64,000 nucleotides of DNA from Thermodesulfobacteriaceae bacterium (GCA_025062245.1 JANXAD010000002.1:1-64000); one strand, 5' to 3'. Shown: positions 52,469 through 62,106, counted from the first letter of the stretch. Numbers and translations: made by a program. The notes: generated by a model from the sequence alone, not told the origin.

Positions 52469-53737
52469 ATGAGAACAATTGAAGTTTTAAAAGAAGGAAA
52501 AGGAAGAAAAATAGAAGTAGAAAGAAATAGTCAATTTTTATATAAATCTGGTTCTATTTTTAAAATTTTAAAAGAATGGTATAATTTGAAAAAGGCTTTT
52601 CAATTAAAATTAAAAGTTCCCCATCCTATCAAATTTGTTAGACTTTCTCTTTTTAAAGCCCAAATAGTAATGTCTTACATAGAAGGTAAAACCTTAGAAG
52701 AGTTAATTCCAAATTTAAAATATATAGAAAAATTAAGAATAGCTAATGAATTGGGTAAAATGCTTAGGATTTTAAATAATCAAAAATTATGTCATCAAGA
52801 TTTACACAAAGGAAATATAATTGTTAGCAAGGACAATGAAATTTTTTTATTAGATTGGTATAAACTAAAGAAATATTTAACTAAAAATAAAGCTCAAATT
52901 AATCAAATGATAACTCTTTATGGATCATTCATAAAGGAATTGAATTTAAAATTGATTTTGTCCTTTTTAAAAGGATATTTTGGTAATTATAAACAAGCAA
53001 AAAAATTTATTGAATGTTTTGGTACATATATACAGCAACAAGGAATTAAAAAAATAATAAAAATTTTAAAAAAAGAAGTGACTAATTTAGAAAATGAAAG
53101 AAGATTTAAAAAAATATATTTTAAAAATTGGAAAGGATATATTTCCATTAGAACAAATGGAATAAATTATGAAAAAGAAATTTTACATTGGTTAAAACAC
53201 TATCAAGAAGATAATATAATTTTAGGTGAGATTTTAAAAAACGGTAGATCTTCTTTATTAGTTAAATATAACGATCTTTGTTTTAAGTTATTTAAAAGAA
53301 GAATTCATAAATTAAAAGGATTGAAAGATGTCTTTTTGTATATAATAAAAAGTAACAGAGTTAGAAAATCCTTTTTTAATTCTTATTTATTTTTTTTTAT
53401 TACTCATTTTACTCCCGCTCCCCTTGCTTTTTTTGAAAATAAAAAAGGTGAAGGATTACTTGTTACCTATTATATAAAAAATTCTTTAAATTTTGCTAAA
53501 TTGTTAGATAACCTTTCTAATCAAGAAAGAAAAAGATATATCAATAAACTTTTAAAATGGTATAAAAAAGTTTTAAATTATAATTTTATAACTAAAGATC
53601 CTAATCTAAGAAATTTTTTAATTGACTCTAATAATATATGGTTAGTTGATACTTTAGATATTATTTATACCGATAATCCTCAAAAAAAAGAAAAAAGTTT
53701 AAATAAGTTGTTTCAAAATTTAAAGTATTATATTTAA
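52469..53737 (+). CDS. Putative double LPS-kinase-like protein
   Basis: First half HQDLHKGNIIVSKDNEIFLLDWYKLKKY; second half FITKDPNLRNFLIDSNNIWLVDTLDIIY. Confidence 0.65.
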   Translation: MRTIEVLKEGKGRKIEVERNSQFLYKSGSIFKILKEWYNLKKAFQLKLKVPHPIKFVRLSLFKAQIVMSYIEGKTLEELIPNLKYIEKLRIANELGKMLRILNNQKLCHQDLHKGNIIVSKDNEIFLLDWYKLKKYLTKNKAQINQMITLYGSFIKELNLKLILSFLKGYFGNYKQAKKFIECFGTYIQQQGIKKIIKILKKEVTNLENERRFKKIYFKNWKGYISIRTNGINYEKEILHWLKHYQEDNIILGEILKNGRSSLLVKYNDLCFKLFKRRIHKLKGLKDVFLYIIKSNRVRKSFFNSYLFFFITHFTPAPLAFFENKKGEGLLVTYYIKNSLNFAKLLDNLSNQERKRYINKLLKWYKKVLNYNFITKDPNLRNFLIDSNNIWLVDTLDIIYTDNPQKKEKSLNKLFQNLKYYI

Positions 53738-53748
53738 AGTATTATATT
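53721..53748 (+). repeat. 14-nt tandem duplication (TAAAGTATTATATT x2) over the stop codon
   Basis: taaagtattatatttaaagtattatatttaaa. Confidence 0.85.
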
Positions 53749-53769
53749 TAAAAATTAGTTTTTTAAAAA

Positions 53770-54567
53770 ATGAGAATATCTTTGATTATAACAACCTATA
53801 ATAATCCTATATTTTTGAAAAAGGTTTTACAAGGGGTCTTAAATCAAACTTTATTACCTTATGAAGTAATAGTGGCAGATGATGGTTCTACTGAAGAAAC
53901 TTTTAAAGTTATTAGAGAATACCAAGAAGTTTTTCCTATACCTCTATTGCACGTATGGCATGAAGATTTAGGCTTTAGAGCCGCCAAAATAAGAAATGAA
54001 GCTATTAAATTAGCTTCAGGAGAATATATGGTTTTTTTAGATGGTGATTGTATACCTGATAAAAACTTTATTCTGGATCATTTAATTTTATCTGAAAAAG
54101 GATATTTTGTTCAAGGAAAACGAATCCTCTTAGACTCTAAAATTTCTCAAAAATTTGATTTTGAAAGTATAAAATCCTTTTATAAAAAGTTAATACTTTT
54201 TTTCTCACCCCATATATCTAATAGACATCACCTAATTAGACTATCCATTTTTCCTTCCTTTAAAAATCAGAAAATTAAAGGTATAAAAGGTTGTAACTTA
54301 GGAATATTTAAAAAAGACCTCATAGCGGTAAATGGATTTAATGAAGATTTTATGGGATGGGGAAGGGAAGATACGGAATTAATAATAAGATTATATAAGT
54401 ATGGATTAAAGAGGAAAGAGCATCCCTTTAAAGCCATATGTTTTCATCTTTGGCATCCACCTCAGTCTAAGGAAAATTTATATAAAAATGAACTTTTACT
54501 TAAAAAAACCTTACAAAGTAGGGAATATTTTTGTTCTAATGGAATAATTAAAAAACCATTCTTTTAA
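53770..54567 (+). CDS. Family 2 glycosyltransferase (galactosyltransferase-type C-terminus)
   Basis: SLIITTYNNPIFLKKVLQGVLNQT, VADDGSTEET, FNEDFMGWGREDTELIIRLYKYG. Confidence 0.92.
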   Translation: MRISLIITTYNNPIFLKKVLQGVLNQTLLPYEVIVADDGSTEETFKVIREYQEVFPIPLLHVWHEDLGFRAAKIRNEAIKLASGEYMVFLDGDCIPDKNFILDHLILSEKGYFVQGKRILLDSKISQKFDFESIKSFYKKLILFFSPHISNRHHLIRLSIFPSFKNQKIKGIKGCNLGIFKKDLIAVNGFNEDFMGWGREDTELIIRLYKYGLKRKEHPFKAICFHLWHPPQSKENLYKNELLLKKTLQSREYFCSNGIIKKPFF

Positions 54568-54682
54568 AAATCTTCCTAACTAAAACTTAGAGCCCTTTTA
54601 TTTTTTACTTCAGTTATTTCTATCCTATCCTCAGAGTTAATCACAAAAATTTTAAATTTTGAAATTTTGAGAGGCCCTAAAA

Positions 54683-55373
54683 TTTGGACACTTAAAATAT
54701 TAGGGTGTGAGAATTTTTTTCAGGTACTCTATATCCTAACGAAAAAGGTATCCTATCTCTGTTATAGCTTCTTATCCATTCGTTTATTCTACACCTTGCT
54801 GAAATTAGATCAATAAAAAGCTCTCTATCCAAACACTCTCTCCTTAAAACCCTGTGAAAACTCTCTAAAATCCAGAAGCCTTCTCCTACTTTCAAGATGC
54901 TCATGAATAAAATCTAAAGCCCCAAGAGTTTTCCTGCCAAATTTGCCCCTACCCCTCTAAAAAGTTCCCCTCTCCTCTTATTACGATGTCTCTTCTTTTA
55001 AAATATTTATACCTGTTAAAATTCTCTTTTCGCCATATCCTCAAAACCTTCTTGTGGTTAAACTCTTGCCCCTCCTATTTTAAAAGAAGGGTTATCTTCT
55101 TATATCCATAAGAGGGATAACTTAAAAAACTTTTCTTCAGGTTTTTTGATCTTTTTGAGACTATAATAAAAAGTTGAAGATGCAAGAGAGAATCTCTTAA
55201 GGATAGCTCTAAGAGATAAACTTTGAGGTATAACTATAGTAATAGCTTTTGGGGTTAAAAGAAGGTTTTAAGTTTTTATGCTTCTTTGGAGGATAGGCCT
55301 CTATATGTTTCCAACGGTAGATCCTTTATTCTGAGAGGCCACATTTTACCCTAACCTTCAAGGTGTCCAAAAA
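54683..55373 (-). mobile_element. IS relic D: decayed IS3-like element with terminal TTTGGACAC inverted repeats
   Basis: TTTGGACACTT at 54683 and AAGGTGTCCAAAA at 55359; WILESFHRVLRRECLDRELFIDLISARCRINEWIRSYNRDRIPFSLGYRVPEKN is an integrase/transposase C-terminus; upstream frames are broken. Confidence 0.8.
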
Positions 55374-55599
55374 ATGGGGAGCAATCCACCCTACAGTAAA
55401 TTTTAAGTTTAAAAGTTTACCGAGTTATTTATCTTCTAAGGAGTGTGAGTTAAAATACTATGAAGATTATAAAAAAAACTACTAATTGGAAGGCTAAAAG
55501 GTTTTCACAAAAGGGAGGCCAAACAGTTTTTAAATAAAATATGAAAAAAATAAGGAGTTTGAGAAAGATGGGGAAATTAGGTTAATTCTTATTAGTTCT

Positions 55600-56112
55600 T
55601 TGAGTTTAATTCGGGTGCCTTTGGCTTTTATGTTTTTTCATGCCCTTTATCATCAGAATTTGGAAGAAGCTCTTCTTTGTTTAGTTGTTGCTGGAATTAG
55701 CGATAAGCTTGACGGAACCTTAGCCAGAAGATTAGGAATGGGAGATAATCTTTGGGGAAAGATTCTGGATCCCTTTGCAGATAGAATATTTATGATAGTA
55801 TCCTTCTCTTCTCTTTATCTGGTTAAACTTGAAATAACTTTAAATCCTTGGGTTATTTTTTTAACCGTTGGGCAAGACCTACTTCTTGCTCCCTTAGGAA
55901 TCTATGTTCTCCTTAAAAAAAAGAAATTCCTTGGTTCTCCTTTGGGAAAACCGGTTACTTTTTACCAGTATGTTTTTTTAATAATGCTCCTATCTATTAA
56001 TTTATGGAAACTTAAGCTTGATATCCTAATTTTTGAGATCCTTCTTATCCTTCTTAATCTTCTCTCTGCAATTCATCATATATACCTTTGGCTACTTGAT
56101 AGGCAGAGTTAG
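55600..56112 (+). CDS. CDP-alcohol phosphatidyltransferase (TTG start; true start uncertain)
   Basis: DKLDGTLARRLGMGDNLWGKILDPFADR fits DGxxAR...GxxxDxxxD. Confidence 0.85.
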   Translation: MSLIRVPLAFMFFHALYHQNLEEALLCLVVAGISDKLDGTLARRLGMGDNLWGKILDPFADRIFMIVSFSSLYLVKLEITLNPWVIFLTVGQDLLLAPLGIYVLLKKKKFLGSPLGKPVTFYQYVFLIMLLSINLWKLKLDILIFEILLILLNLLSAIHHIYLWLLDRQS

Positions 56113-57142
56113 GTTTCTTTATTCTTTTTATGTTTTGGATAAGTTTTTCCCGAAGTTCTCTTTTTTCAAAAATAACCTTAATAAGTCTTTTTAATTCTTC
56201 TTTATTATTAGCTACAAGGCCTGCTTCATTTTTTTCAAGATAAAGGGCATTGAAGTATTCCTGTCCCGGTAAGGGTTTGTATACTATCATAGGGGTTTCA
56301 GAAGCCAGGGCTTCTGAGGTGGTAAGGCCACCGGCCTTTGAAATTAAAAGATAGGATTTACCTATTAGTTCTGCTATTTGAGTTTGTGAAAGAATCCCAC
56401 TTAAGGGCTTTATTCTTTTAAAAACCTCTTTAGCTTTTTGGTAAAGTCTTCTATCTTCCCCACAGAGTAAAATTATTTCCAAACCCTCAGGTGTTGTCTC
56501 CTCTACCACCTTTCCTATCTCAAAAATAGAAGGAGTCATACCATAAAGACCTGCACTAATAAGAATCAGATTTCTTTCAAGGCTTTTAAATTGGTCAAAT
56601 TCTGGTTGTATGGGTATTCCAGAAACTTCAACCTTTTTACAAATAATACCCTTTTTATAAAGATGGATTTTCATTTCTAAGGTAGGAACAAAATAAAGAT
56701 CAATATAATCATATAACCACTGAACATGGGCTATAAAATCCGTTATAACTACAAAAGTTTTAGGGATAGAAAAGCCCCTTTTTTTAAGATAATAAAACAT
56801 ACCTCCATAAGTGGGATAGACTGCCACTACTCCTGCTGGATCCTCCTTTTTTAAAAGTTCTTTTAGGGTATTTAAACCTGGTTTGATAATAAGCATATTA
56901 AGAGAATTAGCCTTTTCTAAATTATGAGTTTTGTTATAAAAAAATCCGTAAAGATGGGGAAAATATTTCATCATATAAACATAACCTTTAGAAGTTAAAC
57001 GATTAAGAAATGAATTATAAACTTCATATAGATTGATTATCTTAGCGTTAATATTAAAGTGCTCCTCTAAGGATCTTCCAATAGCTTTCGCAACACTATT
57101 GTGACCGCCTCCAAAGGAGGTGGTAAGAATAAGAACTTTCAT
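56054..57142 (-). CDS. MGDG-synthase-like glycosyltransferase (processive diacylglycerol glycosyltransferase family)
   Basis: ILTTSFGGGHNSVAKAIGRSLEEHF; SKAGGLTTSEALASETPMIVYKPLPGQEYFNALYLEKNEAG. Confidence 0.88.
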   Translation of the reverse strand: MKVLILTTSFGGGHNSVAKAIGRSLEEHFNINAKIINLYEVYNSFLNRLTSKGYVYMMKYFPHLYGFFYNKTHNLEKANSLNMLIIKPGLNTLKELLKKEDPAGVVAVYPTYGGMFYYLKKRGFSIPKTFVVITDFIAHVQWLYDYIDLYFVPTLEMKIHLYKKGIICKKVEVSGIPIQPEFDQFKSLERNLILISAGLYGMTPSIFEIGKVVEETTPEGLEIILLCGEDRRLYQKAKEVFKRIKPLSGILSQTQIAELIGKSYLLISKAGGLTTSEALASETPMIVYKPLPGQEYFNALYLEKNEAGLVANNKEELKRLIKVIFEKRELREKLIQNIKRIKKPNSAYQVAKGIYDELQRED

Positions 57143-57622
57143 AGTTAGAAATTTTAAGTGTTTAATTAATTTTTATACCCAAAGCTTTAAAAGTCAAGTT
57201 AAGAAGATACAAAACTTATCACGTAAGAAGAAGACTCTCTTTATAAAAACTTATAAACCGAAGGGTCTAAAAGAACTGCGTATCCTTTAGTTTTATTATT
57301 TCTTTCTAATTCTAAGAATCCAAGTAGAAAAAAATTGGCAGAAATAAGTTAAGGTTTTTTAAGAGGAGAATATAATTAAAGTTTAAAGATTCCACATAAA
57401 AACTCAATTCCATGTCCTCAATCATAGGATAACCACTCTTTTCTATTCACCTAAAAACTAAATCTAATTTCAAATCTTATTCTTTTTAACTATTAACTTA
57501 TATAACTTAGTTAGGTTTAGACGAATTTTTAGTTTAAGTTTACCGTTTTGATAGAAAATAATTTACTTCCAAAATTAAGTTTTAATGAAGAAATTTAGGT
57601 ATAACTTATATAATAGTTTCAA

Positions 57623-58195
57623 TCAGTAAAAAAAATTTTGTGCAGCTTTTAAAAAAATTATTCCGAGAATCACATCTCCTATTACATCTGCAACTACTCC
57701 TATGGGAATTAAAATATTTGTTGGAATTAAAATAATTGTAGAATAACATAATCCAATAATAATAGATGTATAAGAAAATGGCTTTAGTAAACCAAATAAA
57801 TCATGAGAAAGCTGTAAAATTCTTAATCCAAATATGATAAAAACAACTCCTAAAGAGATAATAATGCTTATAAAAAGAATATCAAATATTTTATTTTGGA
57901 AATCAATTAATAATGATAAAATATTAAGAATAGATAAAGTAATATTACCAAAAATCAATATAGAAATGCAGTTATCAACATGGTGAAATCGGAATTTTAA
58001 ATTCAACAACTTTTTAAAAGATAGGTATATGTATATAAATAGTCCAACACTTATAAAAATTAATAACATTTGAAAAAACTTCACTTCAAGTTTATCTACA
58101 GAATGTAAAAACATTAATAATTTAGTAACTGGAATCGTGATAATGGCACTTATAATCGAAAGCCACCCAGCAAATTTAAGTTGAGTTTTTTTCAT
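57623..58195 (-). CDS. Multi-pass membrane protein, unknown function
   Basis: Hydrophobic ORF; MKKTQLKFAGWLSIISAII is the likelier start than the listed 58231. Confidence 0.6.
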   Translation of the reverse strand: MKKTQLKFAGWLSIISAIITIPVTKLLMFLHSVDKLEVKFFQMLLIFISVGLFIYIYLSFKKLLNLKFRFHHVDNCISILIFGNITLSILNILSLLIDFQNKIFDILFISIIISLGVVFIIFGLRILQLSHDLFGLLKPFSYTSIIIGLCYSTIILIPTNILIPIGVVADVIGDVILGIIFLKAAQNFFY

Positions 58196-58409
58196 AATTT
58201 TTTGACTCTTCGGGCCTCGAAACTTTTTCAATTGCCAAATGCCAGGCTATTTTCGTTACCATACAGGTGTCAATAAAAGTCATAAAACTAATTCCAAGAT
58301 AATCCTTAAGAATTTCTTCAAATTTCTTTTTAAATTCCTGAAACTCCTCTTTAGAAAGTTTGGATAACTCTTCTGTTCCTACAAAAGGAAAAGAAATTAC
58401 CTTTTCCAT
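58176..58409 (-). CDS. Small hypothetical protein
   Basis: 77 aa ORF with an RBS-like AAGGAGG upstream; overlaps the start of the next gene. Confidence 0.5.
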   Translation of the reverse strand: MEKVISFPFVGTEELSKLSKEEFQEFKKKFEEILKDYLGISFMTFIDTCMVTKIAWHLAIEKVSRPEESKNYEKNST

Positions 58410-58820
58410 TAATTTTACCTCCTTCTAAGGTTTTTAATTTTTAACTTTAACTACATAATTTCAATTTTGCAAAGGTTTATAATGAGGTAGTATTAGTAGA
58501 AATTGTTTATAAAACCGTGAAGCTAAAGGAAAAATAAAGGAAAGGGAGTTTTTTTTGTTAGAGATTTGAAAGTTGTCAAAAAAATGTGTCTGTTTAAAAA
58601 ATTTTGTCTTTGTCACATATATCGTAACCTCTGCTTTCCTCATAGACTGAAAATAGTCCTCTCCCTCCCTCCTCAAAAGCTTTAACCTACTATTTTATGT
58701 TCTTTACTATATTTGTCGTATATATAGCTTTTCTCACTTTTTAAGGATACTTCAAATACTCAAAATACCTCTTGGGAGTGTTGAGATGAGTGTCTAAGGG
58801 AGGCCGGAGAGAAGATATGG

Positions 58821-58982
58821 AGTGTAGCAAAGAGGTGTGATTATAGAAGGGAGGAGAGGATATTAAGTGGTGGGGAGGTATGAGATAAGTTAATGGAATT
58901 TAGAGAGGTTTGATTAAGATTAGAGTTTTTAAATGACATTTAGAGATATCAAAAGGATTTTTAGATTCGATTTTTCAAGGAT
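58821..58982. repeat. Dispersed repeat copy 1
   Basis: GTTAATGGAATTTAGAGAGGTTTGATTAAGATTAGAGTTTTTAAATGACATTTAGAGATATCAAAAGGATTTTTAGATTCGATTTTTCAAGG, similar to 61922-62085. Confidence 0.6.
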
Positions 58983-59162
58983 ATCATTAAATTTTACTTC
59001 GAGAACAGAGATTTTGTCATTAAATACATTAGTTAAATCGGAATAACTTTGAGCTTTTGCCAAATATTCCTCAAAACCATTTTAAACTTTATAGTATTAT
59101 CTTAGACTAATTTTATCTTTTAAGAGCTTGATTATCTTGTATCACTGAATATTAGGTAAGAG

Positions 59163-59254
59163 CGGAGGAGGAGGGATTTGAACCCCCGGAAGGAGCTTAA
59201 CACTCCTTCAGCCGATTTCGAGTCGGCCCCCTTCGACCACTCGGGCACTCCTCC
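59163..59254 (-). tRNA. tRNA-Ser (anticodon CGA)
   Basis: Reverse complement GGAGGAGTGCCCGAGTGGTCGAAGGGGGCCGACTCGAAATCGGC...GGGGGTTCAAATCCCTCCTCCTCCG: 7-bp acceptor, anticodon loop CTCGAAA, long variable arm, T-arm. CCA not encoded. Confidence 0.95.
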
Positions 59255-59335
59255 TTTTTAATCTCAATTAAAACTCTTTTAAAAAGAGTTCTCCTTTTTA
59301 AATAATTTTAAAAATTCTCTTACCTTCGTCAAGGG

Positions 59336-59945
59336 TATGTATGAGTCCATATGATTTGGGACTGCATGTTATTTTTTATATATTCTTAACCATACCATCT
59401 TAACAGTGGCTTATTATCTAAGTCATGGACCTTCTTTCCCATGATACCATATCAAATAATCCACATCAATTCCCTGTTAAAGGCCTCTAAATCTCCAAAA
59501 AACTTCCCCTTCCTTATACTTTATAAAATACTCCTCCAAGGTCCCTCTTTAATTCTTTACCTAACTATTCCCCTTGGGATGCTTTTTTGACTTTACCTTC
59601 CCTAACCGAGGTTTCTTATTTTCTAAATTTCAAAATAAATTCCCCTACTTAAGCTCTTAACGGCTCTAACTCTTCCTCTTTGGTGCTCTTGGCTTAAATA
59701 AATATAGGTGACTTAAAATTTACCACCACTCTTTCTAAAGGTCTTTTCTTCTAGATATATAGTGGTCTTTGAAACTCTCAAGGTAGCTTTAGTAGCTTAA
59801 GGCTTCTTTTATAGAGTTTAACCTTTTAACTTTTTAGCCTCTTTGATAAGATTAAATCCTTCCTTAAGGATAATTTTTTTGCTTTTTAATTTTACTACTT
59901 TTTTATTTTCTCGAAAGAGACTGAACTTATGCAGTGATGGCAGGG
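59336..59945 (-). mobile_element. IS relic C: decayed DDE (IS481-like) transposase
   Basis: Reverse complement encodes fragments such as GDLEAFNRELMWIIWYHGKKVHDLDNKPLLRWYG and MQSQIIWTHTY, interrupted by stops; colinear with relic B. Confidence 0.78.
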
Positions 59946-60026
59946 AGGGGGAGGGTAAAATTAATTATAAAAGAAATTCATAAATTTTATTGAAAATTTT
60001 AATAAATAAGTTATTTTAAAAAACTA

Positions 60027-60914
60027 ATGATAGATTTAAAAAAATTGGAAGTTTTTATTAAAGTTTATGAGATAGGTAACTTTTCTAAGGTTTCCCAACT
60101 TCTTTATCTTTCTCAACCTACTATCACTATTCATATTAAAGACTTAGAGGAAACTTTTGGGGTTAAGCTTTTAGATCGTCATACCAGAAAGGTTATTCCT
60201 ACCAAGGCAGGAAAGCTGGTTTATGAGTATGGTAAAGAAATTCTTAATCTTTTTAAAAAGATGGAGAAAGATCTTTTACCTTTTAAAGAAGAGGAGGGAG
60301 GACTTATAGAATTAGGAGGAAGCACTATCCCTGGACACTATCTTTTACCTAAAATCATAAGAGAATTTAAAAAGCTTTATCCCAAGATTATGATATTTTT
60401 AAAGGTGGGAGATACAGAAGAAATTATAGAAAAGGTCTGGTCTGGGTTCTTAGAATTTGGTGTGGTAGGGGCCATGATAAAAAATAAAGATTTAATTTTT
60501 AAACCCTGTTTTCAAGATCAAATTGTTCTAATTTCTCCCCTTTCTTTTAAAGGGACAGAAATAGAGCTTAAAGAAATTTATGAAATTCCTCTTATTAAAA
60601 GAGAGGAGGGTTCGGGTACTTGGAAAACGGTGGTAGAAGCTTTGGAGAAAGAAGGGATAGAGGTCTTTCGGTTAAATCTGGTAGGTGAGATGGGTTCAAC
60701 AGAAGCCGTAAAAGAAGCAGTAAAATCTGAATTAGGCTGGGGTTTTGTTTCCCTTAGAGCCGTAGAACTTGAAACTAAACTAAATCTTTTAAAAGTCGTT
60801 TCTATTAAAAATTTTAAAATTTTTCGCAACTTTTACTTAATCTATCCTAAATTTAAAAATTTTACTCCTTCAGCTAAACTCTTTTTAGAGTTCTTTCAAA
60901 AAAACACCCTTTAA
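60027..60914 (+). CDS. LysR-family transcriptional regulator
   Basis: LEVFIKVYEIGNFSKVSQLLYLSQPTITIHIKDLEETFGVKLLDRHTRKVIPTKAG. Confidence 0.93.
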   Translation: MIDLKKLEVFIKVYEIGNFSKVSQLLYLSQPTITIHIKDLEETFGVKLLDRHTRKVIPTKAGKLVYEYGKEILNLFKKMEKDLLPFKEEEGGLIELGGSTIPGHYLLPKIIREFKKLYPKIMIFLKVGDTEEIIEKVWSGFLEFGVVGAMIKNKDLIFKPCFQDQIVLISPLSFKGTEIELKEIYEIPLIKREEGSGTWKTVVEALEKEGIEVFRLNLVGEMGSTEAVKEAVKSELGWGFVSLRAVELETKLNLLKVVSIKNFKIFRNFYLIYPKFKNFTPSAKLFLEFFQKNTL

Positions 60915-61723
60915 AAGGGTTTAATCTTTTTGACCGAGGGAGCTTCTTTTTTCTTTTTTATTAAATTTTCTCCAAAAAGTACAGTCTTTAACCACTTAAA
61001 GCCAAACTGTAAAAGCTTTAGATCATCATCTTTTATTTCTTCAAGCTCCTTTTCTGAAACCTCAAAAATTTCTAAAAATTTACTCTCTAAGATAAAAGTT
61101 CTAAATCTTTCAGGATTACTACTTACCATAAAAAAGAGCTGCAGACTTTTTTCTGGAACCTCTATGGGGCCGAGGGATTCTTTTTTCATAATAATTTCTG
61201 CCCATTCTTTAATGGGTTCCTCTGTTTCGGGAATACCTTGAGAAATTCTATATTCTTCCACTGTCATTTCAGTTCCTGAGTCTAAACCTTGACAAAATCC
61301 TTCTTTAACTAAATAGTAAACTTCTTCGTTTTTTCTTTCATCCTTGTTTCTGAAAATTCCAAGACCAAGAGGATAATATCTGCAAGCTAAAGGACGAACT
61401 TCATATATGGAACAACCTCCCTCAATTAAGAAAGGACAGGTTTTATCCTCGTTATCTTGCATTTTAACCCGCACAATAGGAAGTTTTGAGCGAGGAAGAA
61501 TAAAAGGTTCGGTATAGAGAAGTAAAAATTCATCGGTGCTAAGTTTGAGATAGTCGCGAATTCTAAGAATGTCATAGGGAGTAAGAGGTAGAAATAAGTC
61601 TGAACAACAAAGTTTGAAACAAGGAACCCCTGGATAACATTGAAAAACAAACTTAGACTGAGGAGTAAGTCTTATAGGAACAATAATTTTGTCAAGCCCT
61701 CTTAAACCAGTTAAGGTTTCCAT
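60911..61723 (-). CDS. YkgJ-family cysteine-cluster protein (metal chelating)
   Basis: CYPGVPCFKLCCSDLFLPLTPYDILRIRDYL and CPFLIEGGCSIYEVRPLACRYYPLG. Confidence 0.85.
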   Translation of the reverse strand: METLTGLRGLDKIIVPIRLTPQSKFVFQCYPGVPCFKLCCSDLFLPLTPYDILRIRDYLKLSTDEFLLLYTEPFILPRSKLPIVRVKMQDNEDKTCPFLIEGGCSIYEVRPLACRYYPLGLGIFRNKDERKNEEVYYLVKEGFCQGLDSGTEMTVEEYRISQGIPETEEPIKEWAEIIMKKESLGPIEVPEKSLQLFFMVSSNPERFRTFILESKFLEIFEVSEKELEEIKDDDLKLLQFGFKWLKTVLFGENLIKKKKEAPSVKKIKPF

Positions 61724-61921
61724 AGTTTAAACCTCTTTCAAATTTCTTATATTTTATTATAATTTAGCCCTTGGCAAAATTCAATGGTTTAATAGAGATT
61801 TAAGATAAAATTACAGAAAAAAACAAGGATTTTCTTTTAAGGGTATATAAAAAAGATTTCTTAAGTTTTCAAGAGGATAAAATCTTCTCTATCAGGAGCT
61901 TCCTGTTAAGCTTCATTTAGG

Positions 61922-62085
61922 AATATAGCAAAGAGAAAGGTTTAGGGAGTAAAAGAGGCTCTCAAGTTAGTTAGGGAGTGAAGAGGAAGTTAAAGGAATT
62001 TTAAGAGGTTTGATTAATATTTAAGAATTTTTTAGTGAAATTTAGATATACCAAAAAATTTGTAGGCTGAATTTTTCAAAGGTCT
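61922..62085. repeat. Dispersed repeat copy 2
   Basis: GTTAAAGGAATTTTAAGAGGTTTGATTAATATTTAAGAATTTTTTAGTGAAATTTAGATATACCAAAAAATTTGTAGGCTGAATTTTTCAAAGG, similar to 58821-58982. Confidence 0.6.
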
Positions 62086-62106
62086 CTATAATCTTTTTTA
62101 AAAACT

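Noticed and set aside
58461-58676. 71-aa minus-strand ORF
   Set aside because: No RBS, no recognisable domain, sits in eroding intergenic sequence.
59163-59254. Possible tRNA-Sec because of the long variable arm
   Set aside because: Anticodon is CGA, 7-bp acceptor stem: tRNA-Ser.
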